Shown here: positions 23,819 to 34,500 of the stretch, piece by piece
Numbering within the stretch: position 1 is the first letter of the stretch
Layout of the letters: each line of letters opens with the position of its first letter
Assembly (NCBI GenBank): GCA_949592205.1
Contig: CATIUR010000001.1
Span: 42,921,001-42,985,000, forward strand
Length of the DNA: 64,000 nucleotides
DNA from: Helichrysum umbraculigerum
Taxonomy: Eukaryota; Streptophyta; Magnoliopsida; Asterales; Asteraceae
Direction of reading: 5' to 3'
Notes under the pieces: generated by a model
The model's input: only the letters and a program-made list of their open reading frames with translations
Told to the model about the DNA's origin: nothing
The model's database searches: none
Program-made: the position numbers and the translations under genes

Positions 23819-24369
23819 TTCTCCCCTTGTTAGGAGAATTTCGTCCCGAAATTCCAGTGAAACCTAGATTCGCGTGTTTCTAAGGCCGACTATGTGTTAT
23901 GTCTAATACTTAAGATATCCGATTTATCCTTCTCCCCTTGTTAGGCTTAAACCCACTGATCCCAAATGAAAATTGGATAAGTCCGATTCTTTACCCGACC
24001 GTTACCCATGTGACACGGTCGGTCCGTCTTAACAAGTATCACTATGATTTGTATTTACAATTCTCCGCTTAATCTAGATTCTATCAGTCTCCTGTAGAAA
24101 CTAATTGATTCAACCTACATTAGCTCTATATGGGATGTGACCCATTGTTTACACAAAATATCAACCGGTATGTTTTCCGGTATAAACAATGTAGGATTTG
24201 TTATCCCAATACTTATGTAAGCTAAACCTCGTCTCTTAAAGAAACTATAGAACCTAAATTATCCCTTTTTCCCTAATTCTATTGTGCACTTAGGATTTAG
24301 GGAAAACATAAAAGATATCAAGCAACAAGTAATATCTATCCATGTAAACAGTGTAAAGCAATTAGGTCA
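23819..24369 (-). other. Family B noncoding stretch between gag and 3' LTR
   Basis: AT-rich and without a supported ORF. The polypurine tract (sense AACAAGGGGAGAA, 23831-23819) abuts the LTR. A second copy of nearly the same tract lies about 110 bp further inside (23929-23944). No pol domain can be recognised, so the pol deletion lies here. Confidence 0.8.
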
Positions 24370-25449
24370 TTAATGAGTGACCATACCAGTGTTGAGCAAG
24401 TCAATGAGTCTAGGGTTCTCGTCGTCTTCCCTAGTTCTGAGTACGTAGGCTCTTCCTCGAGCAGGGCCGATGTTCTTGTCCTTCAGCTTTGGACAGTCAT
24501 TTCTGTAGTGACCTACAGTTCCACATTCAAAACAGGCTTTTACACGGCAATCTTTAGCAAGATGCCCAAAACGCTTGCACTTATCACAGTGGTCGCCACA
24601 AGGCCCATCATGATGGCGTTTGCACATTGAGCAGAAGGGCTTGGTTCCAGCGTACTCTTTCTTGTTTTCAGACCCAGAGGTGTTGGCCTTAATGGTTGCA
24701 GGCTTTTTGGTAGCCGGGCTTTGATTATCAGGATTTCCCTCAAGTTTTCTCTTGTTATCACTAGGGTGGTTTACAGTACTCTTGACAACAGACGTTCCTT
24801 GGCGAACGATCTGTGCCATCAGCTTATGTGCCATGCGCACAGTACCATGAAATGTAGGAGAGTTGGATGAAGTAACCATTCCTTGAATTTGAGAAGGAAG
24901 TCCCCAGACATAGCGCTCAATTCGCTTGGATTCTGTATCCACCATAGATGGACACAGGTGTGCTAACTGATTGAATCGAGAGGTGTAGCTAGCAATGTCG
25001 TTCCCTTGAGTGGAGAGATTCCAGAATTCTGCCTCAAGCTGTTGAATTTCATCCCTGGGACAATACTCATCTTTGAGCATTTTCTTCAGCTCATCCCAAG
25101 GAGTTTCCAGAGCAATGTCTTGGCCTATGGAGTCAGCATAAGTGTTCCACCACGTCAGAGCATCATCCATGAAAGTGTAGGTGGAGAACTTGACCTTACA
25201 GTTCTCAGGGCAACTGCAGATGCGAAAGACTGCCTCTGTCTTCTCCATCCATCGCAACAACCCAATGGCACCTTCTGTGCCTTTGAAGCTCAAAGGATTG
25301 CAGTTAATGAAGTCTTTGTAGGTGCAGGGTTTCACTACAGGGGCATTTGATGGTGTTTCAGCACTTTCAGATCGTTGTCTCTCGGCAAGTACTGCGTCAG
25401 CAACCAGTCGATCGACCTGAGCTTGAGTGAATTGGCGACGTGGAGGCAT
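24370..25449 (-). CDS. gag: Gag capsid-nucleocapsid protein of family B
   Basis: An intact 359-residue ORF starting MPPRRQ at 25449. The capsid region (YKDF...FKGTEGAIG...ALTWWNTYAD) matches the gag of families A and F. Two CX2CX4HX4C zinc knuckles follow (CDKCKRFGHLAKDC and CFECGTVGHYRNDC). Where A and F go on into protease, this frame runs only about 30 further residues and stops at 24370. An acceptor-like AAG (25456-25454) lies four bases before the ATG. An open gag without pol in a young element suggests selection or recent activity as a structural protein donor (inference); an internally deleted full element is the simpler origin. Confidence 0.92.
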   Translation of the reverse strand: MPPRRQFTQAQVDRLVADAVLAERQRSESAETPSNAPVVKPCTYKDFINCNPLSFKGTEGAIGLLRWMEKTEAVFRICSCPENCKVKFSTYTFMDDALTWWNTYADSIGQDIALETPWDELKKMLKDEYCPRDEIQQLEAEFWNLSTQGNDIASYTSRFNQLAHLCPSMVDTESKRIERYVWGLPSQIQGMVTSSNSPTFHGTVRMAHKLMAQIVRQGTSVVKSTVNHPSDNKRKLEGNPDNQSPATKKPATIKANTSGSENKKEYAGTKPFCSMCKRHHDGPCGDHCDKCKRFGHLAKDCRVKACFECGTVGHYRNDCPKLKDKNIGPARGRAYVLRTREDDENPRLIDLLNTGMVTH

Positions 25450-26261
25450 GTTCCTTCAATGAAGATAAGGGACATGTCAGAATTTCGTATAAGAATATGA
25501 TCATCTTAGTTGCATATATAACAGTAATATATTACAACACAATTGACAATCAACGGTGTAGAATAACAGTGATTGAAATCATCCAACTTGTGAGTTCAAA
25601 TGATTACGAGGGTTAAGGTTTTCAAAAGTGAAAGGGATATTACATCCGTACATGTATCAGTAGTTTTGCGGAATGTGATAGGAAAGTAGAAAAGATTTGT
25701 ACTTAAAGAAATGCTGAAATCGAATATTAAAACTGATGGGTGAGCGAAGGATGATCCTCTGATGACCAGTTGTGCAGAATAAGGTGTCGATGTTCTTAAT
25801 CTCTTCCTAGGGTAAGTCTATTTCGAAGAGACGACCCTCTCTGTCAGGGCACATCCCGGTACTCTTTCCCTGATTCGATCAACTTACCATAAGCCTATTC
25901 TAAAATGTGTTCGTACAGTTAGTGTGTTACTAAATATCGAAGGATATTAATAAGCCTAACCATATAGGTGTAACCTATATATACTTATTATCCACTTAGT
26001 TGTATCTAACACAGAACAAGTACAAGTCACGGTTCTCTCGTGATCAGAGTCAACTAGTGCATTCCTGTTCAACATAACCCCTTTCAGATCTTACATCATC
26101 TTCATTTAATTGTACATAGTTGATCAGGCTATGTTAAATTAAATTCATATAATGAAATCCCTGAACCAGTTATATCTAATGAGGAATACTGCCTAACAGT
26201 TATAGTCTAGGCCCACTACATGCAACCTAGTTCGCTATAACCTTAGGCTCTGATACCAATC
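25450..26261 (-). other. Family B leader with primer site and conserved hairpin
   Basis: An 812-nt leader without a supported ORF. The primer site TGGTATCAGAGCC is at 26258-26246; the conserved block occupies about 26025-26261, with the TGATCA-loop hairpin at 26114-26134, identical to the A and F hairpins in stem and palindrome. Confidence 0.75.
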
Positions 26262-26607
26262 TGTCACACCCCCAATTTCATGCTTTGCGGAAGCGACTGT
26301 TTTGGGGCGTGACTAATCAATAATCAAAACACCAAAGTACAAGCAAACGACTCTAAATGAGACGTTGTAGAAAATATATTACATTACATAAGTTTTCAAA
26401 AGTAGTACAAAGTTTAAGTCATAAGTTTGAAACATAGTAGTGAGTTCGCAAAATGATTTCAGAAGATTTTAATGCATAACCATTATACAAAATATAATGC
26501 AAGAAAATCTTCATGTCTAAATGGATGCATGCGACTCGTGATAGCTAGCTTATCCTGTAGGCCATTCCTACTGTTGATGAGTACCTGAGAATACAACACT
26601 AAAAGGT

Positions 26608-26621
26608 CAGCTATAAAGCTG
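26608..26621 (-). other. Covarying tetraloop hairpin, family B
   Basis: Sense CAGCT-TTAT-AGCTG; the left LTR copy is at 21768-21781. Compare CAACC/GGTTG in A and CAGCG/CGCTG in F. Confidence 0.6.
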
Positions 26622-26735
26622 GTGAATCTCACAGGTTTTAATATAAACATTGATGTGATCAATATGATTATCCGACGATAATAAAAAGTTATAAATGAAT
26701 AGTGATTTAAGCAATTTACTCACACAATGATTTTT

Positions 26736-26971
26736 AAACCAACGCAGGTTCCTTAACAATAACAAAATCAACTAGGATAAAACCAACGCAGGTTTTGGAA
26801 CATTGAACAAACCAACGCAGGTTTTTGAACAATATGAAATTATACAATGATGAAACCAACGCAGGTTTCGTAACATTGAACAAACCATCGCAGGTCTTCG
26901 AACAATGTGCAATTAAACAATGATGAAACCAACGCAGGTTTCGCAACATGGAACAAACCAACGCAGGTTTC
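26736..26971 (-). repeat. AAACC-n6-GGTTT hairpin array, family B 5' LTR
   Basis: About seven near-copies of a 16-bp motif, AAACCAACGCAGGTTT, whose ends are complementary, spaced about 30-75 bp apart. Left LTR copy at 21896-22131. Confidence 0.8.
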
Positions 26972-27584
26972 CGAACAATGTGAAGTTTAACAATGCTAAT
27001 CAGGACCAAAGAATGGTAGCCAAAACAATGTAACTAATATAGTTAACCGAACTAAATAATCATTTAATTCCATGAGTTAATAATTAAATTAACTAATCAA
27101 ATAACATATGATCACGAAAACATGTAAGCATTGTATCTCACCCCAATATTTAAAACAGTAAAAATGGGGCTGTGAGACTCACCTGAGTCAATCCGAGCAA
27201 CGAATATATTCGATGTGGAATAGACAATCTTTGAAATCCCTTAGAGTCCTAAACACGCGAGATTCTAATGAGTAAATGGATTGTCCAATGTATTATTTAA
27301 TGTTTATGTTTGAGTTTACAAAATTTGGTACGAGTCTGAAAACAGTAATCTGCCATTTTCGGCCCCTAAACGACCCCGGATGGCCTAAAACTGACAAGGC
27401 TAAGGTACTTAGCTTTGATCATTGGGTTGTTTTTGAATGACCGAGCGAATTTGAGCTCAATCCGTTATAATAAATTTTTCATCGAGAAGCTACCCTGTTT
27501 TAAATTGTGAAATCGTCGACGTTTTCGAAAATTTACATGTTCTGTTTTAGCTAGAATTCGCAGGGCTAGTTTATTGATTCGTTG

Positions 27585-27832
27585 GATCCTGAAATAAAAA
27601 GGGGGAATCCGCCGGATTCCCTTGAATCCGCCGGATTGGTGGCATTTGTGGGGAATACGCCGTATTCCCTTGAATACGCCGTATTCCAGAAAAATAGAGG
27701 GAATACGCCGGATTCCCAAGAATCCGACCGTATTCATGACAAACCAAGGGAATCCGACCGTATTCCATTGAATACGCCGTGTTCATGTTTTCTGGGCAGG
27801 AATCCGCCGGATTCACCCGAATCCGCCGGATT
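27585..27832 (-). repeat. CCGCCGG-type palindrome array, family B 5' LTR
   Basis: About nine short palindromes of the form GAATCCG-C-CGGATTC or GAATACG-C-CGTATTC, some with 9-bp arms. Variants change both arms symmetrically. Left LTR copy at 22745-22992. Confidence 0.82.
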
Positions 27833-27976
27833 CACGTAACTGGTTCGACTCTGTTCGTGCAGAAAACATACAAAACCATTTCTAAATCCTATTTTCGCTT
27901 ACAACAACTTAATACAAAGCTAATACATGTAATATAACGTATTATAAACATAAAATTAACGGGATTTGATGAATGT

Positions 27977-27982
27977 TCTTAC
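27977..27982 (-). promoter_or_regulatory. 5' splice-site-like site in family B 5' LTR
   Basis: Sense GTAAGA after a CT-rich and CAA-rich leader. The candidate acceptor is AAG at 25456-25454 just before gag. Confidence 0.45.
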
Positions 27983-28159
27983 TTAGTAAAATTTGAACCG
28001 TGAATGGAGATGACGAGTACTACGATGATGATGATGATCCGATTATGAAGAAGAAGATGATGATTATGTTGGTGTTGCTGTGGTTTGATTTGTTGTTGTT
28101 GTTGAAATGAAACCGAAAGAGAGAAAAGGAGAGAGCCGAGAGTGTGTTTTTGAGAGGGA

Positions 28160-28199
28160 AATAATTGAGGTCGGTGTATATACACCGGCCTCAATTATT
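28160..28199 (-). promoter_or_regulatory. Probable promoter within a 40-bp palindrome, family B 5' LTR
   Basis: A 20-bp-arm inverted repeat with one mismatch is centred on GTATATAC, followed in sense by a CT-rich leader. Position and TATA content suggest the core promoter. Left LTR copy at 23320-23359. Confidence 0.55.
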
Positions 28200-28658
28200 G
28201 AGGTGTGTGTGTATTTTCCGTCCCGTGTTCGCGTACCCGATCGTTATGTAGTATAATCTTTCAGAATGATAAATTTCTAAAAATGTAATCGTATATGTTT
28301 TCAATCAAAGTATTTTATAAAAATACTTTTAAAGAGGTATAAAAATATATCTTTGTTTTGCTTAAAATGTACGGATAGTTTTCAGTATCAAAAAGGTATT
28401 TAAATTTCAAACGGAGTACGTAGTTATTATTCTTAATAATAATACTTTGTTTAAAAAAAATGTTTTTCACCAAATTCATTTTGAGTTTCTACGTTTTGTT
28501 AAATTCGGTATTCGCGATTATTTAAATAATCGTTTCGGTTTATATATATACATATACATATATAATACTTGAATGCTTAAGTGTTAACACGTATGTAATA
28601 CGTGATTTAAAAGTTTAAATTGGCCCCTAATTTTGGCCCTTTTTGACCGGGTGTCACA

Positions 28659-28663
28659 AGTAT
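28659..28663 (+). other. Target site duplication of family B, right copy (AGTAT)
   Basis: Matches 21417-21421 exactly. Confidence 0.92.
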
Positions 28664-28800
28664 GATTTAGGGTTTAGAGTTTTATAAAGCGTTTAGGGTT
28701 TAGGGTTTGGGGTTTAGGGGTTAGGGTTTAGGGTTTAGGGTTGGGAGTTTGGGGTTTCGGGACCCTAAACCCTAACCCCTAAACCCCAAACCCTAAACGC
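28664..28800. repeat. Degenerate telomere-like repeat with inverted end
   Basis: TTTAGGG-type units run to about 28750, then turn into CCCTAAA-type units. The arms 28699-28733 and 28763-28797 are a perfect 35-bp inverted repeat, including the same variant units, around a 29-nt spacer. Confidence 0.82.
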
Positions 28801-29408
28801 AACACTGTAACACACGTGTTAGTAATGTGAAACCCACTAAAAATAATGAAAAAAAAACACTCGTCGAAAATATGCCTTAATGGTCGGCAATTCGAAGAAG
28901 ATCAAACGCTGAATCTAATGGTGCAATTTTCATAATTTTTCGATTTGTCGTTTGTGAGATATTTAACTTAAGGGGTAAATGGGTTTTGTATTCTCTTTGT
29001 ACACATGACACCATATCATTGGTTCCTCTATTGTCACACAAATTTTTAATCTCATTTGAACCTTTCCCTATTATTATATTTAGTTTGGAAGTGATTTGAA
29101 AGATGTTAATTGATGAAGGTTGTGGGCTTTAAAAGAAAAGGAAGCGTTTGTTTTAAAAAAATGGGTTTGTTTTTAAGTTTTTTATACATATAATTGTTAA
29201 GTTTATGCATCAGTGTTATAATTTGTGTGTATCATGGAGATGTAATTTTCTTTGTGAAAAAAAGTACATGAAAATTGATCTCAAATTAAAAAGAATAAAA
29301 TGGTGATAATTTTAGTATGATTTTTTTTACTTGAAAGCTTCATAATACAAAAGATGTATTGCAATAAAAAAAATAGTGGAGGTAAGAAGATATAAAATTA
29401 ACATTAAA
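28801..29408. other. AT-rich noncoding stretch
   Basis: No ORF, LTR end or recognisable repeat unit seen; the left target duplication of the LINE could not be located here. Confidence 0.6.
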
Positions 29409-29701
29409 TCAAAAAAGGGACGCGTGTCAGTCTGACAGTCAACCCTACCATTCCGACGGTAAGGAATTAAAGTACACAAACCACTCTCTTATAAAACATC
29501 ATAAATCATGTTAGGATAAGCTTCAAATAAGATCGAGTATTATGCTAGAATTAAAGTTAGGATAAGCTTCAAATAAAATCATGTTAGGATAAGCTTCAAA
29601 AAAGGGACGCGTGTCAGTCTGACAGTCAACCCTACCATTCCGACGGTAAGGAATTAAAGTACACAAACCACTCTCTTATAAAACATCATAAATCATGTTA
29701 G
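29409..29701 (+). repeat. Duplicated 5' region of the LINE
   Basis: About 106 bp (29409-29514) recurs at 29596-29701, offset 187 bp. Between and at the end of these, the 18-bp motif GTTAGGATAAGCTTCAAA occurs three times. The second copy ends just before the ORF1 start region, so this looks like a monomeric 5' UTR or promoter. Confidence 0.78.
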
Positions 29702-29734
29702 AATTAACATCGAAAAAAGAAAATACGTACGAAA

Positions 29735-31575
29735 ATGGTGGCTTTTAGGGTTTGGGGGAAAACGGCAACCGACGACAGAAATTTTGCTGCTCATCAACAA
29801 CATGGAGGAGCATACGATAGTGAAGGATGGATTAAGGTAGATCGGAGGAAGAAATCGGCAACAAACTTGCATCATGGTAGCAATAACGTTGGAGGAGATC
29901 GAAATCGAGAGACTAAGATAAACCCTAATTTTAGTTACATCGATAAAGTCTCTACAACCATTTATGTCACAAACCTACCATGGAAGGCGACTGTAAAGGA
30001 TATTCGCGAAGCGTGTGAGCAATGGGGTACGGTGGTGGATGTGTTTGTTTCGTCGAAATTATCAAAGATGGGAGTCAGATTTGGTTTTCTCGCTTTATTA
30101 GAGTTAAAGATGTTGTTACTCTGATTTCTAATCTTCGTACTATTTGGATGGGATCCTTTCATCTTTATGCGGATTTGGCTCGAAACCATCGACCTAATTC
30201 AAATAAAACTGAAACAAATGAAGGGAAAGGTAAGTATTCATATGCACAGGTTGTCAAAAAACAACAAGTGTGGCACGAAAAGAAACAGCAAGCAATTTAT
30301 ACTCAAAAAGATTGCAACGTCGAATCTAAGGAAGGTTTAAATGTAACATCTGGAAAGAAGATGGTGGAACTCACAATGGAAGATTGCATGAATCTTGTAA
30401 CAGAAAGCTCATCATTTTTAGCCAAGGTAAGAGACATTCAAATCATTCCAAAAATTAACGCTATTATGAAAATGAATGGGTTTGTTGAATTTGATATCAC
30501 TTACCTTGGGGGAAGGTGGTTATGGATTGATCTAGATGCTGCAAACTCTATAGGTTCGTTTAAATTATCGGTGGAAATGGATAAGATCTTTTCTGAATAT
30601 CGTATAATTGAGAAAGCTTTCTTGCCTGATGAACGTGCAGTTTGGTTAGATATTGTTGGTATGCCTCTATGTGCTTGGAATTCAAATGCCTTTAAAAAAA
30701 TTGGTCAATTATGGGGTGAAAGTATTTTTGTTGACTTGGATAAGAGAGAATCGATCGCCGATGGTAAAGTATGCATCGTTACCAGAAACATGCAGAAAAT
30801 ACAAGATAATATATGTGTAAAGGTTAATGGGAATATTTATGAAGTGCATGTCAATGAGTTTGCGTATTGGTCACCCGATTTTGAGGAGACTTCAGAAAGA
30901 GAAGAGTCGGAAGAGTCGTCATTTGTGGAAGAGAATATTTCATGTCATGCCTCTGAGGAGAACGAGAATGAATTTTTTGATGATATAAAGGTATCTAAAG
31001 ATGTTGATAAACAATCTGATTTTCAAGCAACAGACGATGATCCATTCAAGGTGATGCACATTATTGAGGATATTTTCCCTTATAATGGTAAAAAATCGAA
31101 TCCCGTCAGGTCTGCAAAACACTTTCAAGAGAAATACGATCAGGGTGAGCAAGAAAACATTGGGTATACTACGGTTGAGTCGGGTAAGTCCAATGGGACT
31201 GGAAAGGGTACGACTAAAGGCTCTGCTGAGATGAACATAAACGAGACAAAGAGTACACATGAAAACTCTAATGAAGTAAAGGTAAACTCAAACGTATCTC
31301 GTAATAGCGCTTCTAGATCATCTAACTCTTTTCCACCTGGATTTAGTCAGTATGCGGAGTCCATAAAAAGGAATAGATCTGTCCTTGAGGGGAAAAATTA
31401 TAGCAACACGGGGAACTCTTTTCAATCAGTGGGACCCAAACATACGAAGTTTTCTCAAGATGATTTTGTTAGAGTTACTGAATTAGGCAACATTTTAGGC
31501 TTGGACATGCCATCGTCATACATGGATATTAGCAGAATTCTAACTAGGACGCGAGAGGTAAATGTGACTCGATGA
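29735..31575 (+). pseudogene. LINE ORF1, RRM + DUF4283-like nucleic-acid-binding protein, frameshifted
   Basis: About 613 codons. The N-terminus carries an RNA recognition motif: RNP2-like IYVTNL at residues 76-81, RNP1 beginning RFGF near residue 115. The frame breaks inside RNP1 (about 30083-30095); the original frame stops at 30124, while the rest of the RRM (SRFIRVKD...FHLYADLAR) continues in the frame that ends at 31575. A DUF4283-like region follows (PDERAVWLDIVGMPLCAW...KKIGQLWG), then a long acidic, Ser-rich tail. I see no CCHC knuckle. In plant L1 elements such proteins coat the RNA. The stop codon overlaps the ORF2 start in ATGA (31572-31575). Confidence 0.85.
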
Positions 31576-34500
31576 ATATCCTATCGTTGAATATATGTGG
31601 GACCGGGGGGAGGGATCCGAACAAATTGCCTAAAATTCACAGTATTATCTTGAAACATGGGATTAATTTTGTTGGTCTCCAAGAAACGTTTCTTAACGAA
31701 GATAATTTGTTTGTGTATCGGAAGATTTGGGGTAATATGCAATTTGATTCTGCGTACTCACTTGCTAATGGTCACTCGGGCGGAATCGTATCTATTTGGA
31801 ATCCTAATGTCGTTATTAAGAAAAGGGTTATATCACTCACAAATATTCTCATAGTCGAGGGGAGCTGGTTAGATATTCAACTTGAGGTGTTTATGGTCAA
31901 TGTGTATGCTCCACAAGATGAGGATGGGAAACAAAGTCTATGGAGATATATTATTGCCTTCATGGTGCAAAATCCTGGTCATTATATTATTTTTGGCGAT
32001 TTTAATTCAGTTCGTAACGCGGATGAAAGGTTTGGTTCCTCTTTTTCTAGTATTAACGCAACAGCTTTTAATGATTTCATTGTTAATGGAAATCTTATTG
32101 ATGTTCCCTTGGGAGGGTATAAATTTACTCGTGTTGACAAGTCATGTTCTAAAGGTAGCAAACTTGACAGGTTTTTAGTATCTAATACACTTTGGATGAA
32201 TTTAGGCCCTTTTTCTGTTACTGCTTTGGATCGAATTATCTCTGATCATCATCCGATATTTTTAACAAGAAGTAAAACTGATTATGGGCCTATACCTTTT
32301 AAGGTGTATCATTCTTGGTTTGAAGAGGAGGGTTTTGATAATGTTGTTAATGAATTCTGGTGCCATGGTAATTATGAGCGATCTTCGTCTGCCATTATTA
32401 ATCTCAAGAATAAGTTGAAGGGTCTAAAAGGGAAGATAAAGGAGTGGAAGCATGCTAAAAGAGATAGGAATTTGGAGCTCGAAAACCTCAATGGCGAGTT
32501 GAGAAAAATTGATGAGATAATAGATAACAGGGGAAACATTGCAAATGTCGCTGATATTCGACACAACATTATTGATAATATTTGCAAGATTGAAAGTCGA
32601 AACAAGAAGGATATTATTCAGAAATCGCGAAATAAATGGTGTGTGGAAGGGGATGAAAATACCAAATTTTATCATGGGATTATTAATAAGAAAAGGAATC
32701 AATTGGCAGTGCGTGGTATCAAACATAATGGTAGCTGGATGGAGGAACCAAATGATGTCAAACAAGTCTTCAGAAATCAATTTATTAGCAAATTTGCGTC
32801 TCAAGCTACCATTCCTATTGGACGTCCTAGTTCCAGGTTTAAAAAACTTTCATTGGAACATATAAATACGCTGGAGGCGATGGTGAGTATTGAAGAGGTC
32901 AAAGAAGCAGTATGGGAGTGTGGTAGTGAAAAAGCGCCAGGACCAGATGGATATACATTTGGATTTGTTAAAAGATATTGGAGTATTTTGAAGGAGGACT
33001 TTTTCCGGGCGATAGCGGATTTTTTTGCTAAAGGAGACATTCCTATTGGCTGCAATTCGTCTGTTATCACTCTCATCCCTAAGATTGATTCTCCTCTGAT
33101 TGTTAATGATTTTCGGCCAATTAGTCTTATAGGGGTGATTTATAAAATAATCGCCAAGATCCTAGCTTCCCGTATTGCTCAGTTTATCGATGATGTAATT
33201 GATCCGGTTCAATCTGCTTTCATAAAGAATCGTCAAATTCTGGATGGGCCTTTGGTATTGAATGAGTTAGTCCATACTTTTAAAAAAAGGAAGAAGAAAG
33301 CCATGATTTTTAAAGTGGATATTGCTAAAGCCTATGACACACTCAGTTGGGAATACCTTATGTCGGTTTTAAATTTCATGGGTTTTGGAAACAAATTTCG
33401 GAAATGGATTTCATCATGCCTGCATTCTGCACGGTCATCGATCATCATTAATGGCAGTCCGACGTTAGAGTTTAATTTGGGTCGTGGGCTCCGGCAAGGT
33501 GACCCTCTTGCCCCATTTCTTTTCATTTTAGCGATGGAAGGCTTTCATGTTGCTATGGAAGACGCAAAAGCTGCTAACATAATTAAGGGAGTGTCAATTG
33601 GCGATATTAACTTTTCACATTTAATTTATGCCGATGATGTTGTGGTTCTAGGTGAGTGGTCTCGTGAAAACTTTATTCATATTATTGATCTATTTAACTG
33701 TTTTTATCTAGCTTCAGGTTTGCAAATCAATCTTAATAAATCTAAGTTGTATGGGATTGGTGTTCCGGATTTCGAGGTCAATCATATGGCAGGCATTGCG
33801 GGTTGCAAGGGTGAAAAAATACCTTTTCTGTATCTTGGGATGCCTATTGGGGCGAATATGTGTCGGCTAAGCTCATGGCAACCAGTTATTGATAAATTCA
33901 GTAAAAGATTGTCGAAGTGGAAAGCTAAGTTACTTTCGTTTGGGGGGAGGTCTGTGTTGGTAACTTCTGTACTTGGTGCCTTACCTACATATTATCTTTC
34001 TCTGTTTTCGATGCAGAGGGCTATTTGTAATAAACTTGAGATGATGAGAGCAGGGTTCTTTTGGGGGAATGAAGCGAAGATTCATTGGGTTAAATGGGAG
34101 ATGGTTCTTGCTAGTAAAGATGATGGCGGTCTTGGATTTGGTAGTTTACATTCATTTAATAAGGCTCTATTATACAAATGAAGATGGAGATTCCACAATT
34201 ATTCGGACGCTTTTTGGGTTAGAATTATCAAAAACCTTTATCCATCTCGGAATTTTATAACGCATCAAAGGTTTTCTGCTAATCCTGGCCCGTGGTATAA
34301 GATAATGAACATAATTAATGATCTCCATGATGAAAATAAAGTTCCTTTTTCGGCAATCAAAAGAAAAGTTGGTAATGGCGCAGACACTGCATTTTGGAAT
34401 GAGGTTTGGTTGGATAATTGTTCTCTTGCAAATAAATTTCCGAGACTCTACAACCTGGAAGTGGACAAAGATGTTGCTATTAGAGATAGATGGGACGGCC

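Larger units (their letters stand above)
21422..28658 (-). mobile_element. Gag-only LTR retrotransposon (family B), complete and young
   Basis: Two LTRs of 2,397 bp each, flanked by a perfect 5-bp duplication, enclose only 2,443 bp. The internal part has a tRNA-Met primer site, a leader, one gag ORF and a polypurine tract; protease, RT, RNase H and integrase are absent. By eye the LTRs differ at about four bases, so insertion was recent and the missing enzymes must have come from a relative in trans. Gag-only LTR elements of this kind have been described in plants as TR-GAG elements. Confidence 0.93.
26262..28658 (-). repeat. Family B 5' LTR (right copy)
   Basis: 2,397 bp, nearly identical to the left copy. 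Sense-order landmarks: 40-bp palindrome with TATA (28160-28199), CT-rich leader, donor-like GTAAGA (27982-27977), CCGCCGG array (27585-27832), second donor-like CAG|GTGAGT (27182-27177), AAACC array (26736-26971), tetraloop hairpin CAGCT-TTAT-AGCTG (26608-26621), stem near 26346-26366. Confidence 0.94.

Noticed and set aside
28664..28800. Ancient telomere-telomere fusion
   Set aside because: Both arms share the same variant units in mirror order over 35 bp, which fits a local inverted duplication better than two independent telomeres.
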